Shown: positions 8,235 to 17,908, numbered from the stretch's first letter. The stretch: DNA of 63,645 nucleotides from Planctomycetota bacterium (GCA_021413735.1 JAIOPV010000104.1:1-63645); one strand, 5' to 3'. Translations and numbers: made by a program. The notes: generated by a model from the sequence alone, not told the origin.

Positions 8235-8357
8235 ATAGCACCCACGATTTCTCGCTTCGGGTAAATTTGGGGGTGCGACTCGCGGTCGGAACTCGGTACA
8301 CTGTGGGCAAGCCCGTTATTGGACAGGCGGGTGTCCGCAGTCATTGGATGACCGCAC

Positions 8358-9956
8358 ATGATCTCACTTTCCCCAACACATCACGCAATCACATCAATCA
8401 GGAGCAAGCACGCACGACCAGCGAAAGCGGTCGTCATCGGAGCCGGTCCGGGTGGCCTTGCTGCCGCTCTACTGCTCGCACGCGGGGGAATGCAAGTTCA
8501 TGTTGTCGAACGGTTGCCGCGAGTCGGCGGGCGTTGTTCCTCAATCGAAGCCGACGGCTTTCGCTTCGACCTCGGGCCTACGTTCTTCCTGTATCCGAGA
8601 GTTCTCGAACGCATCTTCTCGCTGATCGGACGCGATCTGCACACCGAAATCCCGATGGTCAGGCTCGACCCGCAGTATCGCATCGCGTTCGGGAGCGGCG
8701 GCCAACTCGATTGCACCCCCAATGTGGCTCGCCTCGAAGCCGAAGTCGCGAAAATCAGCCCGACCGATGCCGCGAACGTCCGCCGCTTCCTGTCTGAGAA
8801 CCGGGTGAAGCTCGAAAAGTTCCGACCGACGCTAGAAAGTCCGTTCCTCGGCTGGCGTGACCTGCTGAGCTGGGATCTCATCAAGCTGCTGCCGATCCTG
8901 CGACCGTGGCAGTCGCTCGACAAGGAACTCGGCCGCTATTTCACCGATGAGCGAATCCGCCTCGCGTTCTCGTTCCAGTCGAAGTATCTGGGCATGTCGC
9001 CGTTCAACTGCCCGAGCCTGTTCTCGATCCTGTCGTTCCTCGAATATGAGTTCGGCGTCTGGCACCCGATCGGCGGCTGCGGTGCGGTGAGCGAAGCGAT
9101 GGCTCGCGTGGCTCGCGAAATGGGCGTGACCTTCTCGCTCGGCGAAGAGGTGCAAGAAGTGCTGTTCGACGGTCGGCGAGCGGTTGGCGTGAAGACCCCC
9201 GAGGGCGAGTATCGCGGCGATTCGCTCGTGATTAACGCCGACTTCGCACACGCGATGACGAAGCTCGTGCCGAATCATCTGCGCCGGCGCTGGACCGACG
9301 CGAAGATCGAGAAGAAGAAATTCTCCTGCTCGACGTTCATGATGTACCTTGGCCTCGAAGGCAAGCAGGACGACGTTCCCCACCACACGATTCACTGCGC
9401 TGCCGACTACGCCACGAACCTCGCCGACATCGAGCAACGGCACATCCTCTCGGAAGACCCGTCATTCTATGTTCAGAATGCGAGCGTCACCGACGACACA
9501 CTCGCGCCGAAGGGATGCAGCACGCTCTACGCACTCGCGCCCGTGACGCACCAGCACCCGAATGTCGATTGGGCGAAGGAGAAGCCCGCGTTCCGTGCGA
9601 AGCTGCTGAGTCAACTCAAGAAGATCGGGATCACCGATATCGAGAAACGCATTCGATACGAGAAGGTGGTGACGCCCGCCGACTGGGAGCATTCGTATTC
9701 GGTGTATCGCGGGGCGACGTTCAACCTGGCGCACACCTGGCAGCAGATGCTTCACTTCCGCCCGCGAAACCGCTTCGAGGATCTGGATGGCGTGTATCTC
9801 GTGGGCGGCGGCACGCATCCGGGTAGCGGCTTGCCGGTGATCTACGAATCGGCCCGCATCACAAGCCGATTGTTGCTCGGAGACATGGGCCACGACGCCG
9901 ACTGGCTCGGCAAGCCCGGGGCGAAGGAAGAGGCTGTTGCGGTGCCTGTGGGTTGA
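8358..9956 (+). CDS. CrtI/CrtN-type carotenoid desaturase
   Basis: This is a 532-residue FAD-dependent phytoene/diapophytoene desaturase-family enzyme. The dinucleotide-binding site VVIGAGPGGLAAALLLARGG starts near residue 25, followed by VGGRCSSIEADGFRFDLGPT, which is typical of CrtI/CrtN. The C-terminal flavin motif is LVGGGTHPGSGLPVIYESA. It opens a run of four genes (desaturase, second CrtI-like enzyme, acyltransferase, GT2) that parallels staphyloxanthin-type finishing of C30 carotenoids, so a CrtN-like role on diapophytoene is inferred rather than shown. A carotene synthase is not in the window. The next gene begins 41 bases after its stop. Confidence 0.88.
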   Translation: MISLSPTHHAITSIRSKHARPAKAVVIGAGPGGLAAALLLARGGMQVHVVERLPRVGGRCSSIEADGFRFDLGPTFFLYPRVLERIFSLIGRDLHTEIPMVRLDPQYRIAFGSGGQLDCTPNVARLEAEVAKISPTDAANVRRFLSENRVKLEKFRPTLESPFLGWRDLLSWDLIKLLPILRPWQSLDKELGRYFTDERIRLAFSFQSKYLGMSPFNCPSLFSILSFLEYEFGVWHPIGGCGAVSEAMARVAREMGVTFSLGEEVQEVLFDGRRAVGVKTPEGEYRGDSLVINADFAHAMTKLVPNHLRRRWTDAKIEKKKFSCSTFMMYLGLEGKQDDVPHHTIHCAADYATNLADIEQRHILSEDPSFYVQNASVTDDTLAPKGCSTLYALAPVTHQHPNVDWAKEKPAFRAKLLSQLKKIGITDIEKRIRYEKVVTPADWEHSYSVYRGATFNLAHTWQQMLHFRPRNRFEDLDGVYLVGGGTHPGSGLPVIYESARITSRLLLGDMGHDADWLGKPGAKEEAVAVPVG

Positions 9957-9997
9957 GTGAGCTAGGAACGATGAGTGCCGAACATCAGGAGGAAGCA

Positions 9998-11557
9998 ATG
10001 GAATCCACGAACGAAGAACGGAATCGTATCGGCGTGATCGGCAGCGGATTGGCCGGGTTGTCGGCAGCGTGCGTTCTCGCAGCTCGCGGCTATCAGGTCG
10101 TCGTATTCGAGAAGAGTCCGTGGCTCGGCGGCAAAGCTGCCGTGCTGAACGAAGCCGGCTTCCGCTTCGACATGGGGCCGACCATCCTGACGGTACCGTC
10201 GGTGCTGAAGCGAGTCTTCAGCGAAGCCGGCCGCGAGATGGCCGACTACCTCGACCTCATCCGCCTCGATCCGCAATGGCGCTGCTTCTTCAACGATGGC
10301 TCGGTTCTCGATCTCGTCGAGAACGTCAGTGACATGGCGTTGTCACTCGACAAGCGGTTGCCTGGCACGAACGCCGGCGCCGACTACAGCGACTTCATCA
10401 CGTACTCGGAACGCTTGCACCGCATCTCGGAGAAGTATTACTTCTGGAAGTCGATCGGCGGCATCGGCGACATGATCGACCCGAAGTTCGGTTTCTCCCT
10501 CGCGATCCTCAGCGATGTGCTGTCGATGCGAATGGGTCGGTCGGTGGCGAGCACGGTGCGGAAGTACAACCCGGACCCGCAAGTTTCGCAGATGCTCGAC
10601 CACTTCACGCAATATGTGGGGTCGTGCCCAGAACAGTCGCCGGCCGTGCTGTGCAGCATCGCCCACATGCAGACGCAGGAAGGCATCTGGTATCCGCGTG
10701 GCGGAACACGAGCCGTGCCCGAGGCGTTGGTGAAGCTTGGCGAGGAGTTGGGTGTCGAGTATCGCACCGAAACCGGCATCGCTCGGGTGTTGGTCGAAGG
10801 GAACCGCGTCACGGGTGTCGAAACCGAAGCCGGCGAAGTGATCGAACTCGCAGCGGTAGTGTCGAACGCCGACAGCGTGCGAACACACCGCGAACTGCTG
10901 AGCGAGTCGGCCCCGCGAGTGTCCCGCAAGTTCGAGCGTCGCCGCAGCTACGAAGCTGCCTGCTCGGGCGTCGTGCTGTACCTCGGATTGAACAAGGCTT
11001 ACGACCACTTGCTACACCACGATTTCGTCTTCTCGCGTGACCCGCACGAGGAGTTCGACTCCATCTACCGCAAGGGCGAGCCAGCTCCGGACCCAACGTG
11101 CTACCTCGCGTCCACGGCACGCACCGAACCCGAGACCGCTCCCGCTGGCGGCGACGCGCTATATGTGTTGGTTCACACGCCATACCTGCGACCGCACCAC
11201 GACTGGAACAAGATGCTGCCCGAGTATCGTCGTGTGATCCTTGAGAAGCTCAAGACGACCGGGAAGATGCCCGACATCGAGAGCCGTATCGTGTACGAAT
11301 CGGCACTGACGCCTCAGGACATTCACGACCGTTACCGCGTGCTGAACGGCGCGATCTATGGGCTTGCGAGCCACGGCAAGTGGAACGGCGCGTTCAAGCC
11401 TGCGAACCGTTCGCGTGACCTGCAAGGCTTGTACCTCGCTGGCGGGGCAGCACATCCCGGCCCCGGGATGCCGATGGTGCTGATGTCCGGCTGGATCGCG
11501 GCGGATTCGCTCGATCAGGACAAGATCGCTCCGAAGGTCGCGTCAGTGCGATGCTGA
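9998..11557 (+). CDS. CrtI-family carotenoid oxidase/desaturase, CrtP-like
   Basis: This is a 519-residue paralogue of the preceding gene. The N-terminal FAD site is IGVIGSGLAGLSAACVLAAR, then LGGKAAVLNEAGFRFDMGPT, with the C-terminal LAGGAAHPGPGMPMVLMSG. GxGMPMV in place of SGLPVI is what I associate with the CrtP/CrtO-like oxidase branch that introduces terminal oxygen groups on the desaturated chain. The start chosen is the ATG with an AGGAGG site five bases upstream; ATG 9971 and TTG 9953 are in frame but poorer. Its last seven bases overlap the acyltransferase start, so the pair is translationally coupled. Confidence 0.83.
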   Translation: MESTNEERNRIGVIGSGLAGLSAACVLAARGYQVVVFEKSPWLGGKAAVLNEAGFRFDMGPTILTVPSVLKRVFSEAGREMADYLDLIRLDPQWRCFFNDGSVLDLVENVSDMALSLDKRLPGTNAGADYSDFITYSERLHRISEKYYFWKSIGGIGDMIDPKFGFSLAILSDVLSMRMGRSVASTVRKYNPDPQVSQMLDHFTQYVGSCPEQSPAVLCSIAHMQTQEGIWYPRGGTRAVPEALVKLGEELGVEYRTETGIARVLVEGNRVTGVETEAGEVIELAAVVSNADSVRTHRELLSESAPRVSRKFERRRSYEAACSGVVLYLGLNKAYDHLLHHDFVFSRDPHEEFDSIYRKGEPAPDPTCYLASTARTEPETAPAGGDALYVLVHTPYLRPHHDWNKMLPEYRRVILEKLKTTGKMPDIESRIVYESALTPQDIHDRYRVLNGAIYGLASHGKWNGAFKPANRSRDLQGLYLAGGAAHPGPGMPMVLMSGWIAADSLDQDKIAPKVASVRC

Positions 11558-12351
11558 ACGATCGGCTAACTGGCGGCGTGGAGTTGCCGCGCCGCTGGCT
11601 GTGGCTGTTCCGCCTCTTCCGGTGGTACTCGCGCCGCTATGTCCGCAAACACTTCCACGCGGTTCTCTTGTCGAAGTCCGGACACGCATTCCCACCCGTT
11701 GAACGCGAACCGCTGCTCATCGTGTTGAACCACCCCGCGTGGTGGGATCCGATGATCTGCATGGTGCTGTCGAACGTTATCGCGGACCGCGACCAGTTCG
11801 CCGCGATCGACGCCGAGGCCGTGAAGCAGTACGCGGCCTTCAAGAAGATGGGCTTTATCCCCGTGGACACCAAGTCGCTTCGCGGAGCTGCCGAGTTCGT
11901 CAGGCTCGGACTCAGCATCCTCTCGCAACCAAACCGCGTGTATTGGGTCACAGCTCAGGGGCGTTTCACCGATGTTCGCGAACGCCCGCTGGCCATCAGT
12001 GCCGGCGTCGGGCATCTCGCATCGCGAATGATGGCGGGCGCGGTGTTGCCGTTGGCGTTGGAGTACACGTTCTGGACCGAACGCACCCCGGAAGCACTTG
12101 TGAGGGTCGGCGAGCCGCTGCGAATCGCAGAGCATCCTGGGCTTTCGGGCAAGGAATGGACTTCGCTGATTGAATCGACGATGACACAGAATCTCGACAC
12201 GCTGAACGCGGAAACGGTGTCGCGCGATCCCGAGAAGTTCACGGCATTGCTCGCGGGCAAGGTTGGCGTCGGCGGGCCATACGACTGGTGGCGACGCTTC
12301 AAGGCGTGGATACGCGGTCGGAAGTTCGACCCGTCGCACGGCAAACACTAA
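11551..12351 (+). CDS. PlsC-like acyltransferase in the carotenoid cluster
   Basis: This is a 266-residue member of the lysophospholipid/glycerol-3-phosphate acyltransferase superfamily. The catalytic motif NHPAWWD (NHxxxxD) appears near residue 60, and FIPVDTKSLRG provides the second block. It has an amphipathic N-terminus and is probably a membrane-associated protein. Overlap with the CrtP-like gene and the downstream GT2 gene suggest that it acylates a glycosylated carotenoid, replacing the unrelated CrtO acyltransferase of staphylococci. This role is inferred from context; phospholipid synthesis is the alternative. A strong hairpin overlaps its stop codon. Confidence 0.8.
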   Translation: MLNDRLTGGVELPRRWLWLFRLFRWYSRRYVRKHFHAVLLSKSGHAFPPVEREPLLIVLNHPAWWDPMICMVLSNVIADRDQFAAIDAEAVKQYAAFKKMGFIPVDTKSLRGAAEFVRLGLSILSQPNRVYWVTAQGRFTDVRERPLAISAGVGHLASRMMAGAVLPLALEYTFWTERTPEALVRVGEPLRIAEHPGLSGKEWTSLIESTMTQNLDTLNAETVSRDPEKFTALLAGKVGVGGPYDWWRRFKAWIRGRKFDPSHGKH

Positions 12352-12382
12352 ATGAGAACGCGGCCTGCCGCGTTCTCATTTA
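12349..12382. terminator. Perfect 15-bp hairpin at the end of the acyltransferase gene
   Basis: TAAATGAGAACGCGG at 12349-12363 pairs perfectly with 12368-12382 around the loop CCTG, and the left arm contains the acyltransferase stop codon. There is no T-run on the plus strand. It may attenuate transcription into the GT2 gene, which starts 19 bases later, rather than end it. Confidence 0.55.
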
Positions 12383-12400
12383 CCAAACGGAGAAGTTGCC

Positions 12401-13537
12401 GTGATCGAATTCGCGTTGTTTTGCCTCGGCTGCGCTGTGGTGCCCGCCCTGCTGTATTTTTGGAACACGTTCCTGTTCCGCGAGCCGCCGCTGCTCAGTG
12501 ACAACGCGGTGTCACTGCCAGCAATCTCCGTGCTGATTCCGGCACGAAACGAAGAACTCGGAATCGCCGCGTGCCTCGAATCGGTTCTCGCGTCGCGGCA
12601 CGTCGAACTCGAAGTGATCGTTCTCGATGACCATTCCACCGACCGCACCGCCGAGATTATTTGCGAGATGGCAGCGAAGGATTCGCGTCTGCGATTGGAA
12701 CCAGCTCCGCCACTTCCTGCGGGTTGGTGCGGCAAGCAAGCCGCGTGCTTCGCTCTCTCGAAGCACGCCAAGTACGACACCTTTACGTTCCTCGATGCAG
12801 ACGTGCGACTCGAACCCGAAGCACTCCCGCGAATGTCGCTCTTCCTCAAGGAAAGCAAGGCGGAACTCGTCAGTGGCTTCCCGCACCAGGAAACCGAAAC
12901 GGCTCTTGAGTGGTTGCTCATCCCGCTCATCAACTGGCTGCTGTTGTGCTGGCTGCCGATCTGGGGAATGCGACACTTCCGCTGGTCAGCGTTTGGGGCG
13001 GGTTGCGGGCAGTGGTTCATGACCACCCGCGACGCTTACGAGAAAGTCGGCGGCCACTCCACAGTGAAGTCATCGCTACACGATGGGTTGACGTTGCCGC
13101 GAGCTTATCGGCGTGTGGGGTTCTTCACCGACATCTGCGACGCGACCAACCTCGCCACGTGTCGCATGTATCGGTCTGGTTCAGCAGTGTGGAACGGTCT
13201 CGCGAAGAACGCCCGCGAAGGGCTGGCATCCGCGGGGCAGATCGGTTTCTGGACGGTGGTGCTTCTTTGTGGGCAGGTGCTGCCGGTGCCGTTCTGTATC
13301 TTGATGTACTCGCAGGGAGATTACGAGTTGGGTGTCGTCTTCACCGTCCCCTTAGTTGTGAACTTTTTCGTTCGCTTTGCACTCGCCCGACGTAGCCGTG
13401 AGATGGGGCCACCCATCTCATTTCACCTACTGGGCATCCTGCTCCTGCTCGCGATCCAGTGGTATGCGATCTTCAGAGCGGTCATCGGCAGGCCAATCGG
13501 ATGGAAGGGTCGCTCGCATCCGAAGCAGGCCGCGTGA
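12401..13537 (+). CDS. Family 2 glycosyltransferase, CrtQ-like
   Basis: This 378-residue GT-A fold glycosyltransferase has an N-terminal membrane anchor and two to three C-terminal helices. ISVLIPARNEE near residue 43, VIVLDDHSTDRT, and the metal-binding FLDADVRL near residue 129 are the GT2 hallmarks. AGWCGKQAACF is typical of the CrtQ/hopene-glucosyl branch. Transmembrane helices near 170-190 and 290-370 place it at the membrane. Fourth in the carotenoid run, it is predicted to glycosylate a carotenoid acid. The GTG start has a GGAGAAG ribosome site. Its stop is three bases from the convergent parE-like stop. Confidence 0.82.
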   Translation: MIEFALFCLGCAVVPALLYFWNTFLFREPPLLSDNAVSLPAISVLIPARNEELGIAACLESVLASRHVELEVIVLDDHSTDRTAEIICEMAAKDSRLRLEPAPPLPAGWCGKQAACFALSKHAKYDTFTFLDADVRLEPEALPRMSLFLKESKAELVSGFPHQETETALEWLLIPLINWLLLCWLPIWGMRHFRWSAFGAGCGQWFMTTRDAYEKVGGHSTVKSSLHDGLTLPRAYRRVGFFTDICDATNLATCRMYRSGSAVWNGLAKNAREGLASAGQIGFWTVVLLCGQVLPVPFCILMYSQGDYELGVVFTVPLVVNFFVRFALARRSREMGPPISFHLLGILLLLAIQWYAIFRAVIGRPIGWKGRSHPKQAA

Positions 13538-13540
13538 AGC

Positions 13541-15487
13541 TCACACATCTAGCGATTCGGCATCGGCGTGCTCGGCTCGCTCCATGATGAACTTGTACCG
13601 GTGTTCCGCGTCCTTGCCGAGCAGTTCCTGAAACGCTTGATCCGCGTCGAGGCCATTCTCGGGGTCCACCTTCAGCAAGATGCGGTACTTCGGGTCGAGC
13701 GTCGTGCGTGCGAGATCCTTCGCGTCCATTTCGCCCAAGCCTTTGAAGCGTGTCTCCTCGACCTTCGCATTCGCCCGCAACCCGGCCTTGATCTCAGCCT
13801 TGTGTGCGTCGTCGCGTGCCCACAGCGTTTCCTTGCCGACGTTGATGCGGAACAGCGGTGGCTGCGCAAGGTATACATGCCCCTTCTTCACCAACTCGTG
13901 CATGTGCCGGAAGAGGAAATCGAGGATGAGCGTGCTGATGTGGCAGCCGTCCGAATCGGCATCCATCAGCAGAATAATCTTGCCGTAGCGAAGCCCTTCG
14001 TAATGGAACTTGTCGCCCGCCCCGGTGCCGATGGCTGTCACCAAGTCTGCGATTTCTTGATTCGCGAGCGCCTTCAGCGTGGTCTGGTCTTCGCAGTTCA
14101 GAATCTTGCCTCGCAGCGGCAGCACGGCCTGCGTCACGTTGTTGCGGCCTTGCTTCGCGGAGCCGCCAGCCGAGTCACCTTCGACGATGAACAGCTCTGT
14201 TTCTTCCCAGTTCGTCGATTTGCAGTCGGCGAGCTTTCCGGGCAGACTCAGGCGTTTGCTCCCCGGTGCCTTACGTTTCACTTCGGTGACCGCAGCTCGA
14301 CTCGCTTCTCTCGCTCGCGCTGCCAAGACGATTCGCCCGACGATGGCATCGGCAGCCGTCTTGTTGTTGTTCAGCCACGCCTCAAGCGCTGGGCGAACGA
14401 AGTTATCGACGGTCGCTTCCATCTCCGGATTGGTGAGGCGGTTCTTGGTTTGCGATTCGAACATCGGGTCGCGGAGGAACACCGACAGCACCGCGACAAC
14501 TCCCTCGCGAATGTCGTCAGCCGTGAGCTTCAGCCCCTTCACCTTGATGTCGTGCGTCTCGATGTAGCTGTTGATCGCCTTGCGAACGGCACTCTTCAGT
14601 CCGTTCTCGTGTGTGCCGCCGTTGGGGGTGCGGATGCCGTTCGCGTAGGCCCGGTAAACTTCCTCGGTCGATTCCGTCCACTGAAGTGCGACCTCGATGC
14701 GGTCGCCGGTCTCGCGGTTGGCCGAGAAGATCGCTTCGGTCACGCCGGGCTTCTGTGCATCGCTCACGAGCTTCGTGAGGTATGCCGACAGGCCGCCGGG
14801 GTTCGCGAGTTCGATTGTTTCGCCAGTCACCTCGTTCTTGTAGGTGATGTGCAGACCGCTGTGGATGAACGCCGTGTCTTCGAAGCGAGCTTTCAGCGTG
14901 TCGGAGTCGAACTTCACATGCTTGAAGATCGTGTCGTCAGGCTCGAAATAGATGCTCGTGCCGTGACCGCGGAACGGGCCGATCTTCTCGATCTTGCCGA
15001 GCGGCGTGCCCTTCGCGAACGACTGCTGATACTCGAAGCCGTCGCGTTTCACGGTGGCGACGAGCTTCTTCGAGAGCGCGTTCACGACCGACGCGCCGAC
15101 GCCGTGCAAGCCGCCTGTGGTCTTGTAACCGCTGTCGACTTCGCCGAACTTGCCGCCCGCGTGCAGCACCGTCAGCACCAACTCCAGACCGCTTTTCTTG
15201 TGCTTGGGGTCGATGTCAACGGGGATGCCGCGACCGTTGTCCGTGACAGTGAGTGCTGTGCCCGACTTGTGCAGCGTGATCTGAATGTGATCCGCGTGCC
15301 CGTTGATGTACTCATCGACGGAGTTGTCGAGAATTTCCCACGCGAGGTGGTGCAACCCCTTATTATCGACGCCGCCGATGTACATGGCGGGCCGCTTCCG
15401 GACGGGTTCGAGCCCTTCCAGAACCTGGATGGATGAGGTGTTGTAGGACGATGTCGATGTTGGTCGTGGTACAGGCAGTGCGCTCAT
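13541..15487 (-). CDS. parE: Type II topoisomerase ATPase subunit (GyrB/ParE)
   Basis: This is a 648-residue GHKL-ATPase and TOPRIM protein. The N-terminus reads VLEGLEPVRKRPAMYIGG, then EILDNSVDEY (Mg-ATP site) and VTDNGRGIPVDI. The QTK loop is SQTKNRL. The TOPRIM domain has FIVEGDSAGGSAKQGRNN, PLRGKILNCE and LLMDADSDGCHI. The length suits either ParE or a GyrB lacking the proteobacterial insert. It lies 69 bases downstream of the A subunit on the same strand, so the two form an operon. Whether this is topoisomerase IV or gyrase cannot be settled from this subunit; the symbol follows the A-subunit reading and is tentative. Confidence 0.88.
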   Translation of the reverse strand: MSALPVPRPTSTSSYNTSSIQVLEGLEPVRKRPAMYIGGVDNKGLHHLAWEILDNSVDEYINGHADHIQITLHKSGTALTVTDNGRGIPVDIDPKHKKSGLELVLTVLHAGGKFGEVDSGYKTTGGLHGVGASVVNALSKKLVATVKRDGFEYQQSFAKGTPLGKIEKIGPFRGHGTSIYFEPDDTIFKHVKFDSDTLKARFEDTAFIHSGLHITYKNEVTGETIELANPGGLSAYLTKLVSDAQKPGVTEAIFSANRETGDRIEVALQWTESTEEVYRAYANGIRTPNGGTHENGLKSAVRKAINSYIETHDIKVKGLKLTADDIREGVVAVLSVFLRDPMFESQTKNRLTNPEMEATVDNFVRPALEAWLNNNKTAADAIVGRIVLAARAREASRAAVTEVKRKAPGSKRLSLPGKLADCKSTNWEETELFIVEGDSAGGSAKQGRNNVTQAVLPLRGKILNCEDQTTLKALANQEIADLVTAIGTGAGDKFHYEGLRYGKIILLMDADSDGCHISTLILDFLFRHMHELVKKGHVYLAQPPLFRINVGKETLWARDDAHKAEIKAGLRANAKVEETRFKGLGEMDAKDLARTTLDPKYRILLKVDPENGLDADQAFQELLGKDAEHRYKFIMERAEHADAESLDV

Positions 15488-15556
15488 AGTCGTCTAACCC
15501 TGGCTCGTGTCCGTTTGCTATCTTCGCCGCAAGTGGCGAATACGAGATGTTTCAAC

Positions 15557-17908
15557 TCACTCGTCGGCCTTCGGCTTGGTCACCCTTCCTTCGACTTCGT
15601 CCCAGTTCACCAACTCGATCGCTGGCGGCACCACTCGCGTGAAGCGGGTACGCTCGCCGGGCTTCCCGCCGAGACCGCCGCGTTTCTGGATCTTGATCGC
15701 CCCCGGCCCGAAGTCCTGATTCTTGCCCTTCTCCGTTTCCAGCACAATCTTGTCGAAGCGGCCGCCAACCAACACGCCGCCGACACATGTCTCGCCGTCT
15801 TCGAGTTTGATGCCAACCACGCCGCGACCCACGCCCGACAAAATGCTCACTTCCTCAACCGGGAAGTGGATCAGATGCCCGCTACTCGCTGCCAACATTG
15901 CCCCGGATTCGTCGCCCACGAGCCGCACGAACACGACCTTGTCGCCTTCGTCGAGCTTCACATAGCGGCGACCCGATTTCGTGGACTCCGAACGGAACGC
16001 CGTAAGTGGCAACCGCAGCACGTTCCCCGCACTCGACGCAACGAGAATGTACGGTCCAGCGGGCGTGTCGCCCTTCGCGGGAAGATCGGCGGCCGTGAAT
16101 CGTGGGTCGGTCGTGACCGCCCCGACCACCTTCACCTGATCCGCGAGCTTGAAGAACTTCGTGATCGGTTCGCCGTAGCCCGCAGTGGCTGGGACTTCGT
16201 TCATCCGCATCGTGTAAGCGGTGCCGTCGTCGGCGAAGAACACGACGTGATCCAGCGTACTCCCCGGAATCACCGAGACAACCTCGTCGCCTTCACGAAC
16301 GCGGGTCGATTCCACAGCCGCCAGCCGACCGATTCGCTTCAGCCAGCCGTCGCGAGTCAGCACGACGTTCGTGTTTTCGCGAACGATGTACGCTTCTTCG
16401 CTGAACGTCAGCACGTCCTCGTCGGAAGCCATTCGCGTCTTGCGGCGCTCGGGGAACTTCTCGACGAGCGCTTCGAGTTCGCCCTTGATGACGCCCCACA
16501 GTTTCTTTTCGGAAGCGAGGATCGTCTCGATACGGTCGGCTTCCTTCTTCTTCTCGGCCAACTCCTCAAGGATCTTCTTGATCTCCAACTGAGCGATCTT
16601 GTAAAGCTGCGAATCGAGGATTGCCGTAACCTGTTCGTCGTCGAGTTTGAAGGTCGTCTTCAGTTTCTCGGCGGCGTCGGGCTTGCCACTGCTCTCGCGG
16701 ATGATCTTGATCGCTTTGTCGAGCGCATTGAAGATGATCGCGAAGCCCTCCAGAATGTGGATTCGCTTCTTCAACTGCCGCAACTGATACTCGAACCGCC
16801 GACGCACGGTGATGAGCCGAAAGTCGAGGAAGTATTGCAGCATCTCCTTCAAGCTCAACCCATCGCGTGGCACCAGTGCCTTGCCGCCGGGACTCGGCAC
16901 CAGGGCCGTCATGTTGTACGAGTACGTCTTCTGTAACTCGGTGTGCTTGTACAGGTAAGCCATCACGAGGTTCGGGTCAGTGCCAGGCTTCACCTCCAGC
17001 ACGAGCCGCAGGCCGTCCTTCTCGTTCGACTCGTTCGACTGTCCCGTGAGCTGCGGCAGCTTGCGTTCTTCGATGATGCTCGCAACCGTCTTCTCAAGTT
17101 CGCCCTTGTCGATGCCGTAAGGAATCGACGTGATCGCGATCTGCGTGCGGCCCTTTTCGAGCTTCTCTTCCTTCCACTCGGCCTGCACCTTGATCGTGCC
17201 GCTGCCCTCTTCGTAGATGCGGCGAAGCGTGCTGCGATCGGTGATGATCTTTCCGCCAAGCGGGAAGTCCGGCCCCTTCACCTTCTCCATCAGCACGGCA
17301 ACCGTTGCATCCGGATTGTCGATGAGTGTGATCGCCGCCCGCAGCACTTCCGAGAAGTTGTGTGGCGGAATGTTCGTCGCCATGCCGACGGCGATGCCCG
17401 AGGTGCCGTTCACCAGCAGGTGGGGGAACTGCGCCGGCAGCACGACTGCTTCCTGCCGCGTCGAGTCGTAGTTGGCCCGAGTATCGACCGTTTCCTGATC
17501 GAGTTCGTTCAGCAGATACTCGGCAGCCTTCGTGAGTTTAGCTTCGGTGTATCGGTCGGCGGCGGGCGGATCGCCGTCAACGGAACCGAAGTTCCCCTGA
17601 CCATGAACCAGCGGCACCCGCATGATCCACGATTGCGACAGGCGAACGAGGGCGTCGTAGAGCGCGAGGTTGCCGTGCGGGTGGTAGTTGCCCATCACGT
17701 CGCCGACGATCTTGGCGCACTTCAGCGTCTTCTTGTCGAACGTCAGGTGAAGGTCGTGGTACATCGCGTACAGGATGCGACGTTGCACTGGCTTCAACCC
17801 GTCGCGGATGTCTGGCAACGCACGGCCCGTGACCACCGACATCGCGTAGTCGAGGAACCGTTTTCGCACTTCGGTTGCGATCGGAACCGTCTCGATTGTT
17901 TCCGCCAT
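15557..17908 (-). CDS. parC: Type II topoisomerase DNA-cleaving subunit (ParC/GyrA-like)
   Basis: This is a 783-residue A subunit. RALPDIRDGLKPVQRRILYA and VMGNYHPHGNLALYDALVR form the DNA-binding core. The catalytic tyrosine is Tyr120 in AADRYTEAKL. The C-terminal domain has beta-pinwheel blades, but no canonical GyrA box (QRRGGKG) at the usual start of that domain. A similar string, QKRGGLGGK, occurs instead very near the end (about 741-749). The missing standard box favours a topoisomerase IV-like enzyme. The ATG chosen begins MAETIETVP and has an AGGCA site upstream; an upstream TTG-initiated form is longer by eight residues. A 12-bp hairpin lies between it and the upstream phnD-like gene. 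Confidence 0.88.
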   Translation of the reverse strand: MAETIETVPIATEVRKRFLDYAMSVVTGRALPDIRDGLKPVQRRILYAMYHDLHLTFDKKTLKCAKIVGDVMGNYHPHGNLALYDALVRLSQSWIMRVPLVHGQGNFGSVDGDPPAADRYTEAKLTKAAEYLLNELDQETVDTRANYDSTRQEAVVLPAQFPHLLVNGTSGIAVGMATNIPPHNFSEVLRAAITLIDNPDATVAVLMEKVKGPDFPLGGKIITDRSTLRRIYEEGSGTIKVQAEWKEEKLEKGRTQIAITSIPYGIDKGELEKTVASIIEERKLPQLTGQSNESNEKDGLRLVLEVKPGTDPNLVMAYLYKHTELQKTYSYNMTALVPSPGGKALVPRDGLSLKEMLQYFLDFRLITVRRRFEYQLRQLKKRIHILEGFAIIFNALDKAIKIIRESSGKPDAAEKLKTTFKLDDEQVTAILDSQLYKIAQLEIKKILEELAEKKKEADRIETILASEKKLWGVIKGELEALVEKFPERRKTRMASDEDVLTFSEEAYIVRENTNVVLTRDGWLKRIGRLAAVESTRVREGDEVVSVIPGSTLDHVVFFADDGTAYTMRMNEVPATAGYGEPITKFFKLADQVKVVGAVTTDPRFTAADLPAKGDTPAGPYILVASSAGNVLRLPLTAFRSESTKSGRRYVKLDEGDKVVFVRLVGDESGAMLAASSGHLIHFPVEEVSILSGVGRGVVGIKLEDGETCVGGVLVGGRFDKIVLETEKGKNQDFGPGAIKIQKRGGLGGKPGERTRFTRVVPPAIELVNWDEVEGRVTKPKADE

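Noticed and set aside
13568..15436. 622-codon plus-strand frame opposite parE
   Set aside because: It is an antisense shadow: high-GC codon use in parE leaves the opposite strand open. The parE motifs are complete on the minus strand.
15515..16936. 473-codon plus-strand frame, and a second one to 17947, opposite parC
   Set aside because: Antisense shadows of parC without domain motifs or ribosome sites.
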